Source: Sphingomonas kyeonggiensis (GTDB lineage Bacteria > Pseudomonadota > Alphaproteobacteria > Sphingomonadales > Sphingomonadaceae). Taken from it: 64,000 nucleotides of DNA. Both the position numbers and the translations under genes were made by a program. Shown here piece after piece: positions 26,427 through 34,353 of the stretch. Location of the stretch: assembly GCF_014204495.1 (NCBI RefSeq), contig NZ_JACHLN010000005.1, forward strand, positions 62,001-126,000, read 5' to 3'. Under the pieces are notes generated by a model, which had not been told where the DNA came from, made no database searches, and worked only from the letters and a program-made list of their open reading frames with translations. Every line of letters begins with the position of its first letter. The first letter of the stretch is position 1.

Positions 26427-27197
26427 CTACATCGCCGAGCGCGTATCCTCGAGCGCCAGGTCGACCAGGGTACGCATCGCCTGGCTGGCCGCATCCGCAT
26501 CGCCCGCGACGATCGCGTCGAACACGCGGGCATGGTCGGGCAGCGGGTCGCGGGGCAGGGCGCGGGCGCGCTGCTTGAACTGGGTCGTCCAGTTCACCGC
26601 CGCGCCGATGCTCGCGCTCAGCGCGATCAGCGTGCTGTTGCGGGTCGCCTGCAGCAGCGCGTCGTGGAAATCCCGGTCGGCGGCGCGGCCGGCCTCGGTC
26701 GCCAGCGTGTGGCGGCGCATCTTGGCCAGCGCGTCCTTCATCGCCTTGATGTCGGCCTTGTCGCGGCGCTCGGCCGCCAGGCGCGCGGCGTTGGGCTCCA
26801 CGATCGCGCGGAGCTCGAACAGGTCGCGGACGAAGTCGAGATCGGGCTCGCCGGAAAAGGCCCAGGCCAGCACGGCGGGGTCGAGCATGTTCCAGCGGCT
26901 GCGCGGCAGCACGCGCGTCCCGGCCTTGGGGCGGCTTTCGACCAGACCCTTGGCCGTGAGCACCTGCACCGCTTCGCGATAGGCGCTGCGCGACACGTCG
27001 AGCGCCTCGGCATTGGCGACCTCGCCGGTCAGCCTTTCGCCGGGGGCGATCCGTCCGGAGACGATCGCGGTGCCGAGATAATGGGCGACTGCGCCCCGCA
27101 GGCGGCGGCCGGAACCCTTGGGAGACGGCGTCAATTGCACCGCGGAACCCGCCGCGGGCGCTTGGGCCTCCTCCTCCTTCGATGCCATCCGGCGCAT
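26427..27197 (-). CDS. FadR/GntR family regulator (FCD domain)
   Basis: A 256-aa regulator: an N-terminal winged helix of the GntR type (about 30-95, with DVSRSAYREAVQVLTAKGLVESRPKAG) and a C-terminal all-helical FCD ligand domain (about 110-245) with the metal-binding Asp/His pattern expected of the family (RDFHDALL near 175). FCD regulators of sugar-acid loci usually respond to the acid or its keto-deoxy product. It is divergent from the AraD1 gene, with a likely operator between them, and similar sites lie before the transporter and the arabinofuranosidase. Start 27197 or 27188. Confidence 0.85.
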   Translation of the reverse strand: MRRMASKEEEAQAPAAGSAVQLTPSPKGSGRRLRGAVAHYLGTAIVSGRIAPGERLTGEVANAEALDVSRSAYREAVQVLTAKGLVESRPKAGTRVLPRSRWNMLDPAVLAWAFSGEPDLDFVRDLFELRAIVEPNAARLAAERRDKADIKAMKDALAKMRRHTLATEAGRAADRDFHDALLQATRNSTLIALSASIGAAVNWTTQFKQRARALPRDPLPDHARVFDAIVAGDADAASQAMRTLVDLALEDTRSAM

Positions 27198-27269
27198 GCT
27201 CCCTTGTGACTGGCCGGTCTTATCCGCGCACATTCCGGCGCATGCAAGTTGCCTTTGGCGCGCGCCGAC

Positions 27270-27286
27270 AATATGTCGGACTAATT
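27270..27286. promoter_or_regulatory. FadR-type operator between the GntR and AraD1 genes
   Basis: AATATGTCGGACTAATT is a 17-bp near-palindrome around GTCGGAC; on the minus strand it reads TTAGTCCGACAT, close to the FadR-family consensus TNGTNNNACNA. It is placed to control both divergent genes. Confidence 0.6.
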
Positions 27287-27319
27287 ATTGCCGCCCGCAG
27301 CGGTTGAAAGGGAGAGGAC

Positions 27320-28315
27320 ATGGCATTGCGACTGTTGCAGCATCGGGCCCAGGACGGGACCCGGCGGGTGATCGCGGCGCGGCGGGACGCGGCGGGGTTC
27401 GTCGCCGGCGTCTCCGATGTCCGCGCTCTGGCGCTGCGGGCGATCGAGAGCGGCCGGTCGCTGGCGGAGGCGGTCGATGCGCTCGGCATCTCCGGCCAGG
27501 TCGATCTCGCGGCCGAGCTGGCAGCGGGGCGGCTGGTGGCGCCGATCGACCATCCCGATCCCGCGCATCTCGTCCTGACCGGTACCGGCCTCACCCATCT
27601 CGGCTCGGCGGAGGGGCGCGACAAGATGCACCGCGACGCCGCCGCGGCCACCCACAAGACCGACAGCATGCGGATGTTCCTCGAGGGCGTCGAGGGTGGC
27701 AAGCCCGCCGCCGGCGCGGTCGGCCAGCAGCCGGAATGGTTCTACAAGGGCAACGGCACGCATCTCGCCGGCCCCGGCGACGCGCTCGACATGCCCGGCT
27801 TCGCCCAGGACGGCGGCGAGGAGCCCGAGCTCGCCGGCATCTACCTGATCGGCCCGGACGGCACCCCCTGGCGCCTCGGCATCTGCCTCGCCAACGAGTT
27901 CAGCGACCATGTGACCGAGCGGCACAATTATCTCTGGCTCGCCCATTCGAAGCTGCGCCAGGCCGCGCTCGGCCCGGAGCTGCTCGTCGGCGCGGTGCCC
28001 GGGGATGTGCGCGGCACCAGCCGGATCCTGCGCGACGGCGCGACCCTGTGGGAGAGGCCCTTCCTCTCGGGCGAGGCGAACATGTCGCACACGCTCGCCA
28101 ATCTGGAGCATCACCACTTCAAATACCCGCTGTTCCGCACGCCCGGCGACGTCCACGTCCATTTCTTCGGCACCGCCACCCTCTCGTTCAGCGACGGCAT
28201 CCGCACCGCGCCGGGCGACGTGTTCGAGATCGAGGCGGCACCCTTCACCCTGCCGCTGCGCAACCCGCTGTCCCGCAGCGCCGACGCCGGCCATGTCGCG
28301 GTGCGGACGCTCTGA
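27320..28315 (+). CDS. AraD1-family protein (FAH fold, pentose catabolism)
   Basis: A 331-aa protein matching the AraD1/GguC group of the fumarylacetoacetate hydrolase superfamily. The C-terminal two-thirds hold the FAH-type metal-binding acidic residues, for example the PEWFYKGNGTHL region near 133-144 and the GICLANEFSDH region near 193-203. These proteins are found with pentonate dehydratases and act on 2-keto-3-deoxy acids or their products; the exact reaction here is not certain. GGGAGAGGAC gives a good ribosome site before ATG 27320. Its upstream region holds a GntR operator candidate. It converges on the GH51 gene. Confidence 0.8.
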   Translation: MALRLLQHRAQDGTRRVIAARRDAAGFVAGVSDVRALALRAIESGRSLAEAVDALGISGQVDLAAELAAGRLVAPIDHPDPAHLVLTGTGLTHLGSAEGRDKMHRDAAAATHKTDSMRMFLEGVEGGKPAAGAVGQQPEWFYKGNGTHLAGPGDALDMPGFAQDGGEEPELAGIYLIGPDGTPWRLGICLANEFSDHVTERHNYLWLAHSKLRQAALGPELLVGAVPGDVRGTSRILRDGATLWERPFLSGEANMSHTLANLEHHHFKYPLFRTPGDVHVHFFGTATLSFSDGIRTAPGDVFEIEAAPFTLPLRNPLSRSADAGHVAVRTL

Positions 28316-28328
28316 GCGCGGCGGCGCC

Positions 28329-29924
28329 TCAGCTCTCGATCCGCACCACCACCACCGACTTGCCCGGCAGGTCGAGCACCAGGCCGCCCTTGTCCGCCTT
28401 GCCGGCAAAGGGCCTGGGCACCACCGCTTCCGGCGCGTCGAAGCTGTTGACCGAGTCCACCCGCGGCGCGGTCAGCACTTCGCCGTGCGCGCCGCGCACC
28501 TGCAGGCCCGGGAAGCGCGCCGCGATCCGCGCCGGTCTTGCCGGATCGAGATTGGTCACCGCCAGCCACAGCCGGCCCGCCGTGTCGCGCACCGCGACCG
28601 CGTCGATCCGCGGCAGCTTGATGTCCCCCTGGCTGTAGACGCCCGCATCGAACGTCACCGGCACGAAGGTCGCATCCTGGAAGGGCAGGTACATCCTGTA
28701 GAGATGGTAGGTCGGGGTAAGGACCATCTTCTCCTTGTCGGTGAGGATCATCGACTGGAGCACGTTCACCATCTGGGCGATGTTGGTCAGGCGGACGCGG
28801 TCCGCGTGCCGCGCGAAGATGTTGAGGTTGAGCGCCGCCAGGATCGCGTCGCGCATCGAGTTCTGCTGGCGCAGGAAGCCGGGATTGGTGCCCGGATCGG
28901 GCGCGAGCCAGGCGCCCCATTCGTCGACCGCGATCGCCACCTTCTTCGCGGGATCGTACTTGTCCATGATCGCGGCGTTCTTCGCGATCGTCTCCTCCAT
29001 GCCCAGTGTTTCCTTGAGCATCAGCGCATAGCGGCCCTCGTCGAAGCCGGTGCTCGGCTGGGTGGTCGGCCAGCCCCCGCCGGTGGTGTAGCGATGCAGC
29101 GAGAGCCCCTCGATGCTCCACGCCCAGTCATGCGCCTTCCACGCCTTCATCACGCTTTCGGTATAGGCGAGATTGTCGTCGCCCGGGCCCACCGCGATGC
29201 GCTGCATCGCCCCCGGGCCGTCCGCCGCCTGGGCGGGGTTGTAGTTGCGCACGAAGCGGGCGAACGGCTTCATCACATCGACATAATGGTCGGGGCTCAT
29301 CGCGCCGCCGCACGACCAGCTTTCGTTGCCGATGCCGAGATACTTCACCTTGTAGGGCGCGGCATGCCCGTTCGCGGCGCGCTCCTTGCCCGCCGTCGTC
29401 GCCGGATCGGCGGTCATGTACTCGATCCATTCGGCGGCTTCCGCCACCGTGCCGGAGCCGAGATTGACCGAGATATAGGCGTCGCTGCCGATCTGGTCGG
29501 CAAAGTCCATGAACTCGTCGGTGCCGAAGCTGTTGGGCTCGGTGGCGCCGCCCCAGTTCGAGTTGATCGTGACGCGCCGGTCCTTCGCCGGGCCGATGCC
29601 GTGGCGCCAGTGATATTCGTCGGCGAAGCAGCCGCCCGGCCAGCGCACGTTCGGCACGCGGATCGTGCGCAGCGCGGCGACCACGTCCTTGCGGATGCCG
29701 CGCACATTGGGGATCGGCGAGTCCTTGCCCACCCATACGCCGCCATAGATGCCGGTGCCGAGATGTTCGGCGAACTGACCGAAGATGTTGCGGTCGATCT
29801 TGCTGCCCGGCCTGGCGCTGTCCACCGTCACTTCGATCGGGGCCGATGCATCCTTCTGGGCCAGGGCCGGCGACGCGGACGCAAGCAGCAGGGCGAGCGC
29901 GCCCGGACGGACAAGATCGAACAT
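28329..29924 (-). CDS. Secreted alpha-L-arabinofuranosidase (GH51)
   Basis: A 531-aa enzyme. Signal peptide about residues 1-22 (ends ALAQ). The TIM barrel carries the acid/base in GIGNESWSCGG (Glu201) and the nucleophile in VDEWGAW (Glu335), as in GH51; a beta-sandwich C-terminal domain follows (about 375-531). It frees L-arabinose from arabinan, arabinoxylan or arabinogalactan in the periplasm or outside, feeding the transporter and dehydratase. Start ATG 29924 has GGGAGG upstream; the longer open frame would destroy the signal peptide. Two operator candidates lie in its 5' region. Confidence 0.9.
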   Translation of the reverse strand: MFDLVRPGALALLLASASPALAQKDASAPIEVTVDSARPGSKIDRNIFGQFAEHLGTGIYGGVWVGKDSPIPNVRGIRKDVVAALRTIRVPNVRWPGGCFADEYHWRHGIGPAKDRRVTINSNWGGATEPNSFGTDEFMDFADQIGSDAYISVNLGSGTVAEAAEWIEYMTADPATTAGKERAANGHAAPYKVKYLGIGNESWSCGGAMSPDHYVDVMKPFARFVRNYNPAQAADGPGAMQRIAVGPGDDNLAYTESVMKAWKAHDWAWSIEGLSLHRYTTGGGWPTTQPSTGFDEGRYALMLKETLGMEETIAKNAAIMDKYDPAKKVAIAVDEWGAWLAPDPGTNPGFLRQQNSMRDAILAALNLNIFARHADRVRLTNIAQMVNVLQSMILTDKEKMVLTPTYHLYRMYLPFQDATFVPVTFDAGVYSQGDIKLPRIDAVAVRDTAGRLWLAVTNLDPARPARIAARFPGLQVRGAHGEVLTAPRVDSVNSFDAPEAVVPRPFAGKADKGGLVLDLPGKSVVVVRIES

Positions 29925-29984
29925 CGTGCCTCCCTCTCGTGATCTCTTCTTCCGGAAGGTGGTCCTTCTCGGCGATGACCGAGT

Positions 29985-29999
29985 TTTAGTCAGACAAAA
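29985..29999. promoter_or_regulatory. FadR-type operator upstream of the arabinofuranosidase
   Basis: TTTAGTCAGACAAAA contains TAGTCAGACAA, an exact match to the GntR/FadR-family consensus TNGTNNNACNA. It lies about 60 bp before the GH51 start, where repression would be expected. Confidence 0.6.
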
Positions 30000-30086
30000 T
30001 ATCAGGTCAAGCGGCCGGATCCGGCAGCGCGCTGGCACGGATTTGGGAAGATCTCGCCACGGGGGTGGAGCAGGCGCGTGGCCATA

Positions 30087-30099
30087 TTAGCCTGACTAA
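30087..30099. promoter_or_regulatory. Second FadR-type operator in the arabinofuranosidase 5' region
   Basis: TTAGCCTGACTAA is a 13-bp palindrome with one mismatched pair; the minus strand reads TTAGTCAGGCTAA, close to the site at 29985. The two are about 100 bp apart. Confidence 0.5.
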
Positions 30100-30161
30100 A
30101 GGGCCGTGACGCGAACCGGGAAGTGCGATTCCGGGTGTCGTCGCGCCCGCTTGGCAGCGGC

Positions 30162-32525
30162 TCAGGCCGCCGCCGTCTCGCCGCTGCTGGCCCGGATCGC
30201 CAGCGCGCGCGCTTCCTGCACGGGCAGCGGGCGGCCGAAATAATAGCCCTGCACCTTGGTGCAGCCGAGCCGCTGGACCATGTGGTGCTCCTCCTCGGTC
30301 TCCACGCCCTCGGCCGTGGTCGCCATGCCCAGGCTGTCCGCCAGCGCGACCACCGCGCGGATGATCGCGATCGCTTCCTTGGTGCCCTTGGACGCGCCCT
30401 GCACGAAGCTGCGGTCGATCTTGATCGTGCTGAACCGGGTGTGCGCCAGATAGCCGAGCGAGGAATAGCCGGTGCCGAAATCGTCCAGGCTCAGCTTCAC
30501 GCCCAGCTCCAGCACCTTCTCGAGCACATGGATCGCCTGGGTGCCCTCGCGCATGAACACGCTTTCGGTCACTTCCAGCTCCAGCCGCTCGGCCGGCAGG
30601 CCCGATTGCGCCAGCGCCTGCGCCACCATCGTGGCGAAGGCCGGCGAGTGGAGCTGCTCGGGGCTGACGTTCACCGCCACGCGGATATCCGAATCCCACT
30701 TGGCCGCTTCCTGGCAGGCGGTGCGCAGCACCCATTCGCCGATCGCCGGGATCAGCCGGGCATCCTCGGCCAGCGGCACGAACTTGGCGGGGGAGACCAC
30801 GCCGAACTCGGGATGCGTCCAGCGCAGCAGCGCCTCGAAGCCGCGCAGCGTGCCGCTGTCGGCCAGCACCACCGGCTGGTAGTTGAGGTGCATCTCGCCA
30901 TTCTCGACCGCGCTGCGCAGCGCGATCTCGAGCACGCGGCGCTCCTCGGCGGCCATGTGCAGCTGCGGCTCATAGCTGTGATAGGCGCCGCCGCCGCTGT
31001 CCTTGGAGCGATAGAGCGCCAGGTCGGCCGAGCGGATCAGCATCTCGGCGGTGCGCCCGTCACGCGGGCCGATCGCGAGGCCCACCGAGGCACCGATGAA
31101 CAGCGTGTTCTGGTCGATCTCATAGGGGCGCGAGACCGTGTCGATGATCGCCTGGGCCAGCCGCTCGATGCCCGCCGTGTCGGTCGCGTCGCGCACCACC
31201 ACGGCGAATTCGTCGCCGCCCAGCCGCCCGACCATCTCGTTCTCGCTCATCAGCTGCTTGAGCCGTTCGGAAACGCGCATCAGCAGCCGGTCGCCCACCG
31301 GGTGGCCCAGCGTGTCGTTCACGGCCTTGAAGCGATCGAGGTCGATCATCATGAAGGCGCAGCGCGATCCCCATTTTTCGGCCTCGGCCATCGCCCGCGC
31401 CAGCGTCTCGTTGAGCAGCAGGCGGTTGGGCAGCCCGGTCAGCGTGTCGAAGCGCGCCATCTTGCTGATCTGGTCGGCGGACTTGCGCGCCTCGGTCACG
31501 TCCGAGCCGACGCCGCGGAAGCCGATGAAGCTGCCGCTTTCGTCGAAGCGCGGGCTGGCGGACATTTCCCACCAGCGCTCCTCGCCGCTCACCAGCACCG
31601 GCAGCAGCAGGTCATGGAACGGCTCGCGGGTCTTCAGCTTCTCGGCCAGCTCGCGCAGGCCGGGTGCGAAATTGCCGTCTTCCCAGCTCGGCCCGGCCAG
31701 CACCTGGAGGAAGGGGGTGCCGTTGATCGTCTTGGGATCGACGCCCAGCGATTTGGAGAAGCGCGGGTTGGCGCGCGCCACGCGGCGCTGCGCATCGATT
31801 TCCCAAAGCCAGTCGGCCTCGCCCTCGCGCTCGGTCTCGCGCAGCAGCAGGCTCAGTGTCTCGTCGCGGTCGGCGATCGCGATCTCGCCGGCGCGGATCA
31901 CCACCAGCGCCTTGCCGCGGGCAAAGGTGGCCATCACCAGCAGCACGGTGAACAGCGCGGAAGCGGCGGCCAGCATCGGCGAGGCGATCAGCGACAGCGT
32001 CGTCACCAGCGCGGCGCCGGTGATCGAGACGAAGGTGATCGTGGCCATCGGCAGCGCGGCCATCGCCACGGCGCTGGCGGTCATCAGCAGCGACAGCACG
32101 ATCCACAGGCCCAGCGCGGCGCTGGCATCGACCAGGTGGCCGAAGGCGAGCGGCGGGATCGACCAGACCGCGCCCAGCGCGATCCCGTCGAACAGCGTGT
32201 CGCGCACATCGCTCAACGATGCGGTCACCGCCTCGCGGTGGCGGCGGGCGAGCCGGCGGAAGGCGACGGCGGCACCGGCGGCGGCGACCAGCGCGCTCCA
32301 CCCGGCGAGCTGCCACAGCGGCACCAGCGGCGCCAGGATCATGGTGACGAGCGATGCGCCGATCACATTGGCGGCGAGCATGAACAGCGCCAGCTGGCTG
32401 CCGGCATGGAGCTGGGCGGCGCGGATCGGCCCCCAGTCGGTCGTGTCCGCCGGGTCGTACAGGCCCAGAAGCGCACGCGCATCGATGCGCGGCCGGGCGA
32501 ATTGGGAGGTCGTCTGGCTAGTCAC
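30162..32525 (-). CDS. Membrane GGDEF-EAL protein (diguanylate cyclase/phosphodiesterase)
   Basis: A 787-aa cyclic-di-GMP enzyme. The N-terminus has about five to six membrane segments (residues ~45-215), then a PAS domain (about 245-355), a GGDEF domain with an intact GGDEF at 436-440, and an EAL domain with EAL at 564-566 plus DDFGTGYSSL near 690. Both catalytic signatures are intact, so it may make or break cyclic-di-GMP depending on the signal. GTG 32525 is the only sensible start: the open frame beyond it runs into a GC-rich inverted repeat. It stands alone, with repeats upstream. Confidence 0.9.
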   Translation of the reverse strand: MTSQTTSQFARPRIDARALLGLYDPADTTDWGPIRAAQLHAGSQLALFMLAANVIGASLVTMILAPLVPLWQLAGWSALVAAAGAAVAFRRLARRHREAVTASLSDVRDTLFDGIALGAVWSIPPLAFGHLVDASAALGLWIVLSLLMTASAVAMAALPMATITFVSITGAALVTTLSLIASPMLAAASALFTVLLVMATFARGKALVVIRAGEIAIADRDETLSLLLRETEREGEADWLWEIDAQRRVARANPRFSKSLGVDPKTINGTPFLQVLAGPSWEDGNFAPGLRELAEKLKTREPFHDLLLPVLVSGEERWWEMSASPRFDESGSFIGFRGVGSDVTEARKSADQISKMARFDTLTGLPNRLLLNETLARAMAEAEKWGSRCAFMMIDLDRFKAVNDTLGHPVGDRLLMRVSERLKQLMSENEMVGRLGGDEFAVVVRDATDTAGIERLAQAIIDTVSRPYEIDQNTLFIGASVGLAIGPRDGRTAEMLIRSADLALYRSKDSGGGAYHSYEPQLHMAAEERRVLEIALRSAVENGEMHLNYQPVVLADSGTLRGFEALLRWTHPEFGVVSPAKFVPLAEDARLIPAIGEWVLRTACQEAAKWDSDIRVAVNVSPEQLHSPAFATMVAQALAQSGLPAERLELEVTESVFMREGTQAIHVLEKVLELGVKLSLDDFGTGYSSLGYLAHTRFSTIKIDRSFVQGASKGTKEAIAIIRAVVALADSLGMATTAEGVETEEEHHMVQRLGCTKVQGYYFGRPLPVQEARALAIRASSGETAAA

Positions 32526-32619
32526 CCGGCCACGGTAACCCGGCGTTGGTTGACGAGTGGTTAGGGTGGGGCGGGGGAAGGGGAATTTCTCGCTGGGGCG
32601 GCGGGATCGGGCTGCATTC

Positions 32620-32760
32620 AATCCTCCCCCGGAGGGGGAGGGGGAGGGGGACCAGCGCAGCTGGTGGAGGGGTATTCTCCACGGGCGATATCGCCTGAGG
32701 CGCGCTACCCCTCCACCACCGCTTCGCGGCGGTCCCCCTCCCCCTTCGGGGGAGGATTGG
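32620..32760. repeat. Long imperfect inverted repeat, C/G-rich (141 bp)
   Basis: CAATCCTCCCCCGG... at the left mirrors ...CGGGGGAGGATTGG at the right, with GGTGGAGGGGTA / TACCCCTCCACC as an inner pair. The unit resembles small palindromic mobile elements (MITE- or REP-like). The GGGGGA runs are not a CRISPR array. Confidence 0.65.
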
Positions 32761-32785
32761 AATCGCTGCCCCACGTCCTCCACCC

Positions 32786-32885
32786 GTTCCCCGGCGAAGG
32801 CCGGGGCCCAGTTGCCGCGAACCCTCGAAGGCGCGGGAACCTAACGAACGGCATTGCAGCTGGACCCCGGCCTTCGCCGGGGAAC
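32786..32885. repeat. Inverted repeat with CCCCGGCCTTCGCCGGGG ends, copy 1
   Basis: GTTCCCCGGCGAAGGCCGGGG at 32786-32806 and CCCCGGCCTTCGCCGGGGAAC at 32865-32885 are 21-bp inverted ends around an unrelated middle. Related copies are at 34074-34156 and 45101-45126. Confidence 0.75.
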
Positions 32886-32910
32886 GACTAAATTGCCTTT
32901 TCTCCAAACC

Positions 32911-32995
32911 GTCATCCCCGCGCAGGCGGGGATCCAGGGTTACTCTTCCCGGCCGGTACTGCTTGGCCCTGGATCCCCGCCTGCGCGGGGATGAC
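32911..32995. repeat. Inverted repeat with ATCCCCGCCTGCGCGGGGAT ends
   Basis: GTCATCCCCGCGCAGGCGGGG at the left and CCCCGCCTGCGCGGGGATGAC at the right are inverted 21-bp ends, both extending into GATCCAGGG / CCCTGGATC. A half unit of the same family is at 45156-45184. Confidence 0.75.
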
Positions 32996-33069
32996 AGGGA
33001 AGGGGGCTTGGCACTCGCTACAACAAAACATATACGATCCATATACGAATCATATGCGGACCTCCCCAA

Positions 33070-33294
33070 ATGGGCATCGTGAACATCGAGGAAGACCTGC
33101 ACGACCAGCTCCGCCGCGCGAGCAAGGTCGGCTGCCGGTCGATCAACGCGCAGGCGGCCTTCTGGATCAAGATCGGCATGCTGTGCGAGACCAACCCGAC
33201 GCTGAGCTTCAACGAGATCGTCGAGCGCGAGCTGCGTGCTGCCGGCGTCTCCGCCCAACCCCTCGCAGTGGTGCGGCATGACGAAGCAGCCTGA
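33070..33294 (+). CDS. ParD-like antitoxin-family protein
   Basis: A 74-aa protein with a short strand and two helices (GIVNIEEDLHDQLRRASKVGCRSINAQAAFWIKIGM), the fold of ParD-like ribbon-helix-helix proteins. No toxin gene lies beside it; instead the methionine aminopeptidase gene begins inside its 3' end (overlap 33278-33294). The pairing suggests the protein regulates map expression rather than a toxin. ATG 33070 follows an AT-rich promoter-like region. Confidence 0.75.
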   Translation: MGIVNIEEDLHDQLRRASKVGCRSINAQAAFWIKIGMLCETNPTLSFNEIVERELRAAGVSAQPLAVVRHDEAA

Positions 33295-34066
33295 GGAGCT
33301 CGCGCTGATGGCCGAATCCGGCCGTCTGCTCGCCTCGGTGTTCGAGATGCTCGATCGCACCGCGCTGGCGGGCATGTCGACGCTCGAGATCGACGCGCTG
33401 GTCGAGCGGTTCATCACCCAGGACCTCCAGGCCCGGCCGGCGAGCAAGGGGCAATATGGCTATGGCTATGTGCTCAACAGCTCGGTCAACCAGGTGGTCT
33501 GCCACGGCGTCCCGTCGGAGGCCGACGTCCTGCGCGACGGCGATATCGTCAATCTCGACATCACGCTGGAGAAGAACGGGTTCATCGCCGATTCGAGCAA
33601 GACCTATCTGATCGGCGAGGTCGCGCCGGCCGCCCGGCGGCTGGTCCAGGCGACCTATGAGGCGATGTGGCACGGCATCCGCACCGTGCACCCCGGCGCG
33701 CGGCTCGGCGATATCGGCTGGGCGATCGAGCGTCATGCCAAGAAGAACGGCTATTCGGTGGTCCGCGAATATTGCGGGCACGGCATCGGCCGCGAGATGC
33801 ATGAGGAGCCGCAGATCCTCCATTTCGGCAAGCCCGGCACCGGCATGGTGCTGCGCGAGGGCATGGTGTTCACGATCGAGCCGATGCTCAACCGCGGTCG
33901 CCGCGGCGTGCGGACGGAGGCCGATGGCTGGACGGTGGTGACCCAGGACGGCTCGCTCTCCGCCCAGTTCGAGCACACCGTCGCGGTGACCGCGACCGGC
34001 GTCGAGGTCCTCACCCTGCGCCCGGACGAGCGCGGCGTGTTCGAACGGATGCAGCGCGCGGCCTGA
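33278..34066 (+). CDS. map: Type I methionine aminopeptidase
   Basis: A 262-aa M24 peptidase that removes the N-terminal Met from nascent proteins. The metal ligands of the pita-bread fold are visible in DGDIVNLDIT (two Asp), the GHGIGREMHEEP segment with the His, FTIEPML with a Glu and AQFEHTVAVT with the last Glu. Full length. The start overlaps the ParD-like gene by 17 bp, so translation is coupled. Another copy may exist elsewhere in the genome; this one has no truncation. Confidence 0.93.
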   Translation: MTKQPEELALMAESGRLLASVFEMLDRTALAGMSTLEIDALVERFITQDLQARPASKGQYGYGYVLNSSVNQVVCHGVPSEADVLRDGDIVNLDITLEKNGFIADSSKTYLIGEVAPAARRLVQATYEAMWHGIRTVHPGARLGDIGWAIERHAKKNGYSVVREYCGHGIGREMHEEPQILHFGKPGTGMVLREGMVFTIEPMLNRGRRGVRTEADGWTVVTQDGSLSAQFEHTVAVTATGVEVLTLRPDERGVFERMQRAA

Positions 34067-34073
34067 GCCTGTC

Positions 34074-34156
34074 CGTTCTCCGGCGAAAGCCGGGGCCCAG
34101 GGTAATCGAGCGAGACTGCAGGGAAACCCTCTGGACCCCGGCCTTCGCCGGGGAAC
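34074..34156. repeat. Inverted repeat with CCCCGGCCTTCGCCGGGG ends, copy 2
   Basis: CGTTCTCCGGCGAAAGCCGGGG (34074-34095) and CCCCGGCCTTCGCCGGGGAAC (34136-34156) are inverted ends of the family seen at 32786-32885, starting 8 bp after the map stop. Such a hairpin may act as a terminator for map. Confidence 0.7.
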
Positions 34157-34164
34157 CACGCTGC

Positions 34165-34353
34165 CTTGCAATGTAGGATTTCGCCTGCTTGGCTCACGCA
34201 GCCGGGCGAACCACCCGGCCGCTCCTTGAACCCGTCAACCGGCTATGCCGCGGAAACCGCCCGGAAGCGGTTTCCCGAACCCTGATTCCACCAGCCGCCG
34301 GTCGAGGGTTCGAATCCCTCGCCCTGCGCGGCCCGTGTCGTCATTTGCAAAAA
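34165..34353 (+). ncRNA. Candidate structured RNA element, copy 1 (tRNA T-loop-like end)
   Basis: A 189-bp element homologous to one at 44859-45046 on the minus strand. Shared blocks: TTGCAATGTAGGATT at the start, CGCTCCTTGAAC in the middle, GTTCGAATCCCTC then CCCTGC near the end and TGCAAAAA at the very end. Two hairpins keep their place but not their sequence: GCCGGG/CCCGGC (34201-34219) and GGAAACCGC/GCGGTTTCC (34252-34275). The segment CGAGGG-TTCGAAT-CCCTCG forms a perfect tRNA-like T-arm, but no acceptor or anticodon arm pairs, so it is not a working tRNA. CUCCUU could pair with Shine-Dalgarno sequences. Whether it is transcribed is unknown. Confidence 0.5.

Larger units (their letters stand above)
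32526..33069. other. 544-bp intergenic region made of GC-rich inverted repeats
   Basis: No gene is supported here. The stretch holds three successive inverted-repeat units (32620-32760, 32786-32885, 32911-32995), then an AT-richer 33000-33060 segment with ATATACGA repeats (CATATACGATCCATATACGAATCATATG) that probably carries the promoter of the ParD-like/map pair. Confidence 0.6.

Noticed and set aside
30123..32564. 813-aa plus-strand frame opposite the GGDEF-EAL gene
   Set aside because: His/Arg/Gln-rich shadow of a real c-di-GMP gene.
32620..32760. Repeated GGGGGA blocks as a CRISPR array
   Set aside because: No regular repeat-spacer pattern and no cas genes; it is an inverted repeat.
34290..34335. 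Possible complete tRNA gene around the T-arm
   Set aside because: The T-arm pairs well, but the acceptor 5' strand, D-arm and a proper anticodon arm are missing and no CCA follows.
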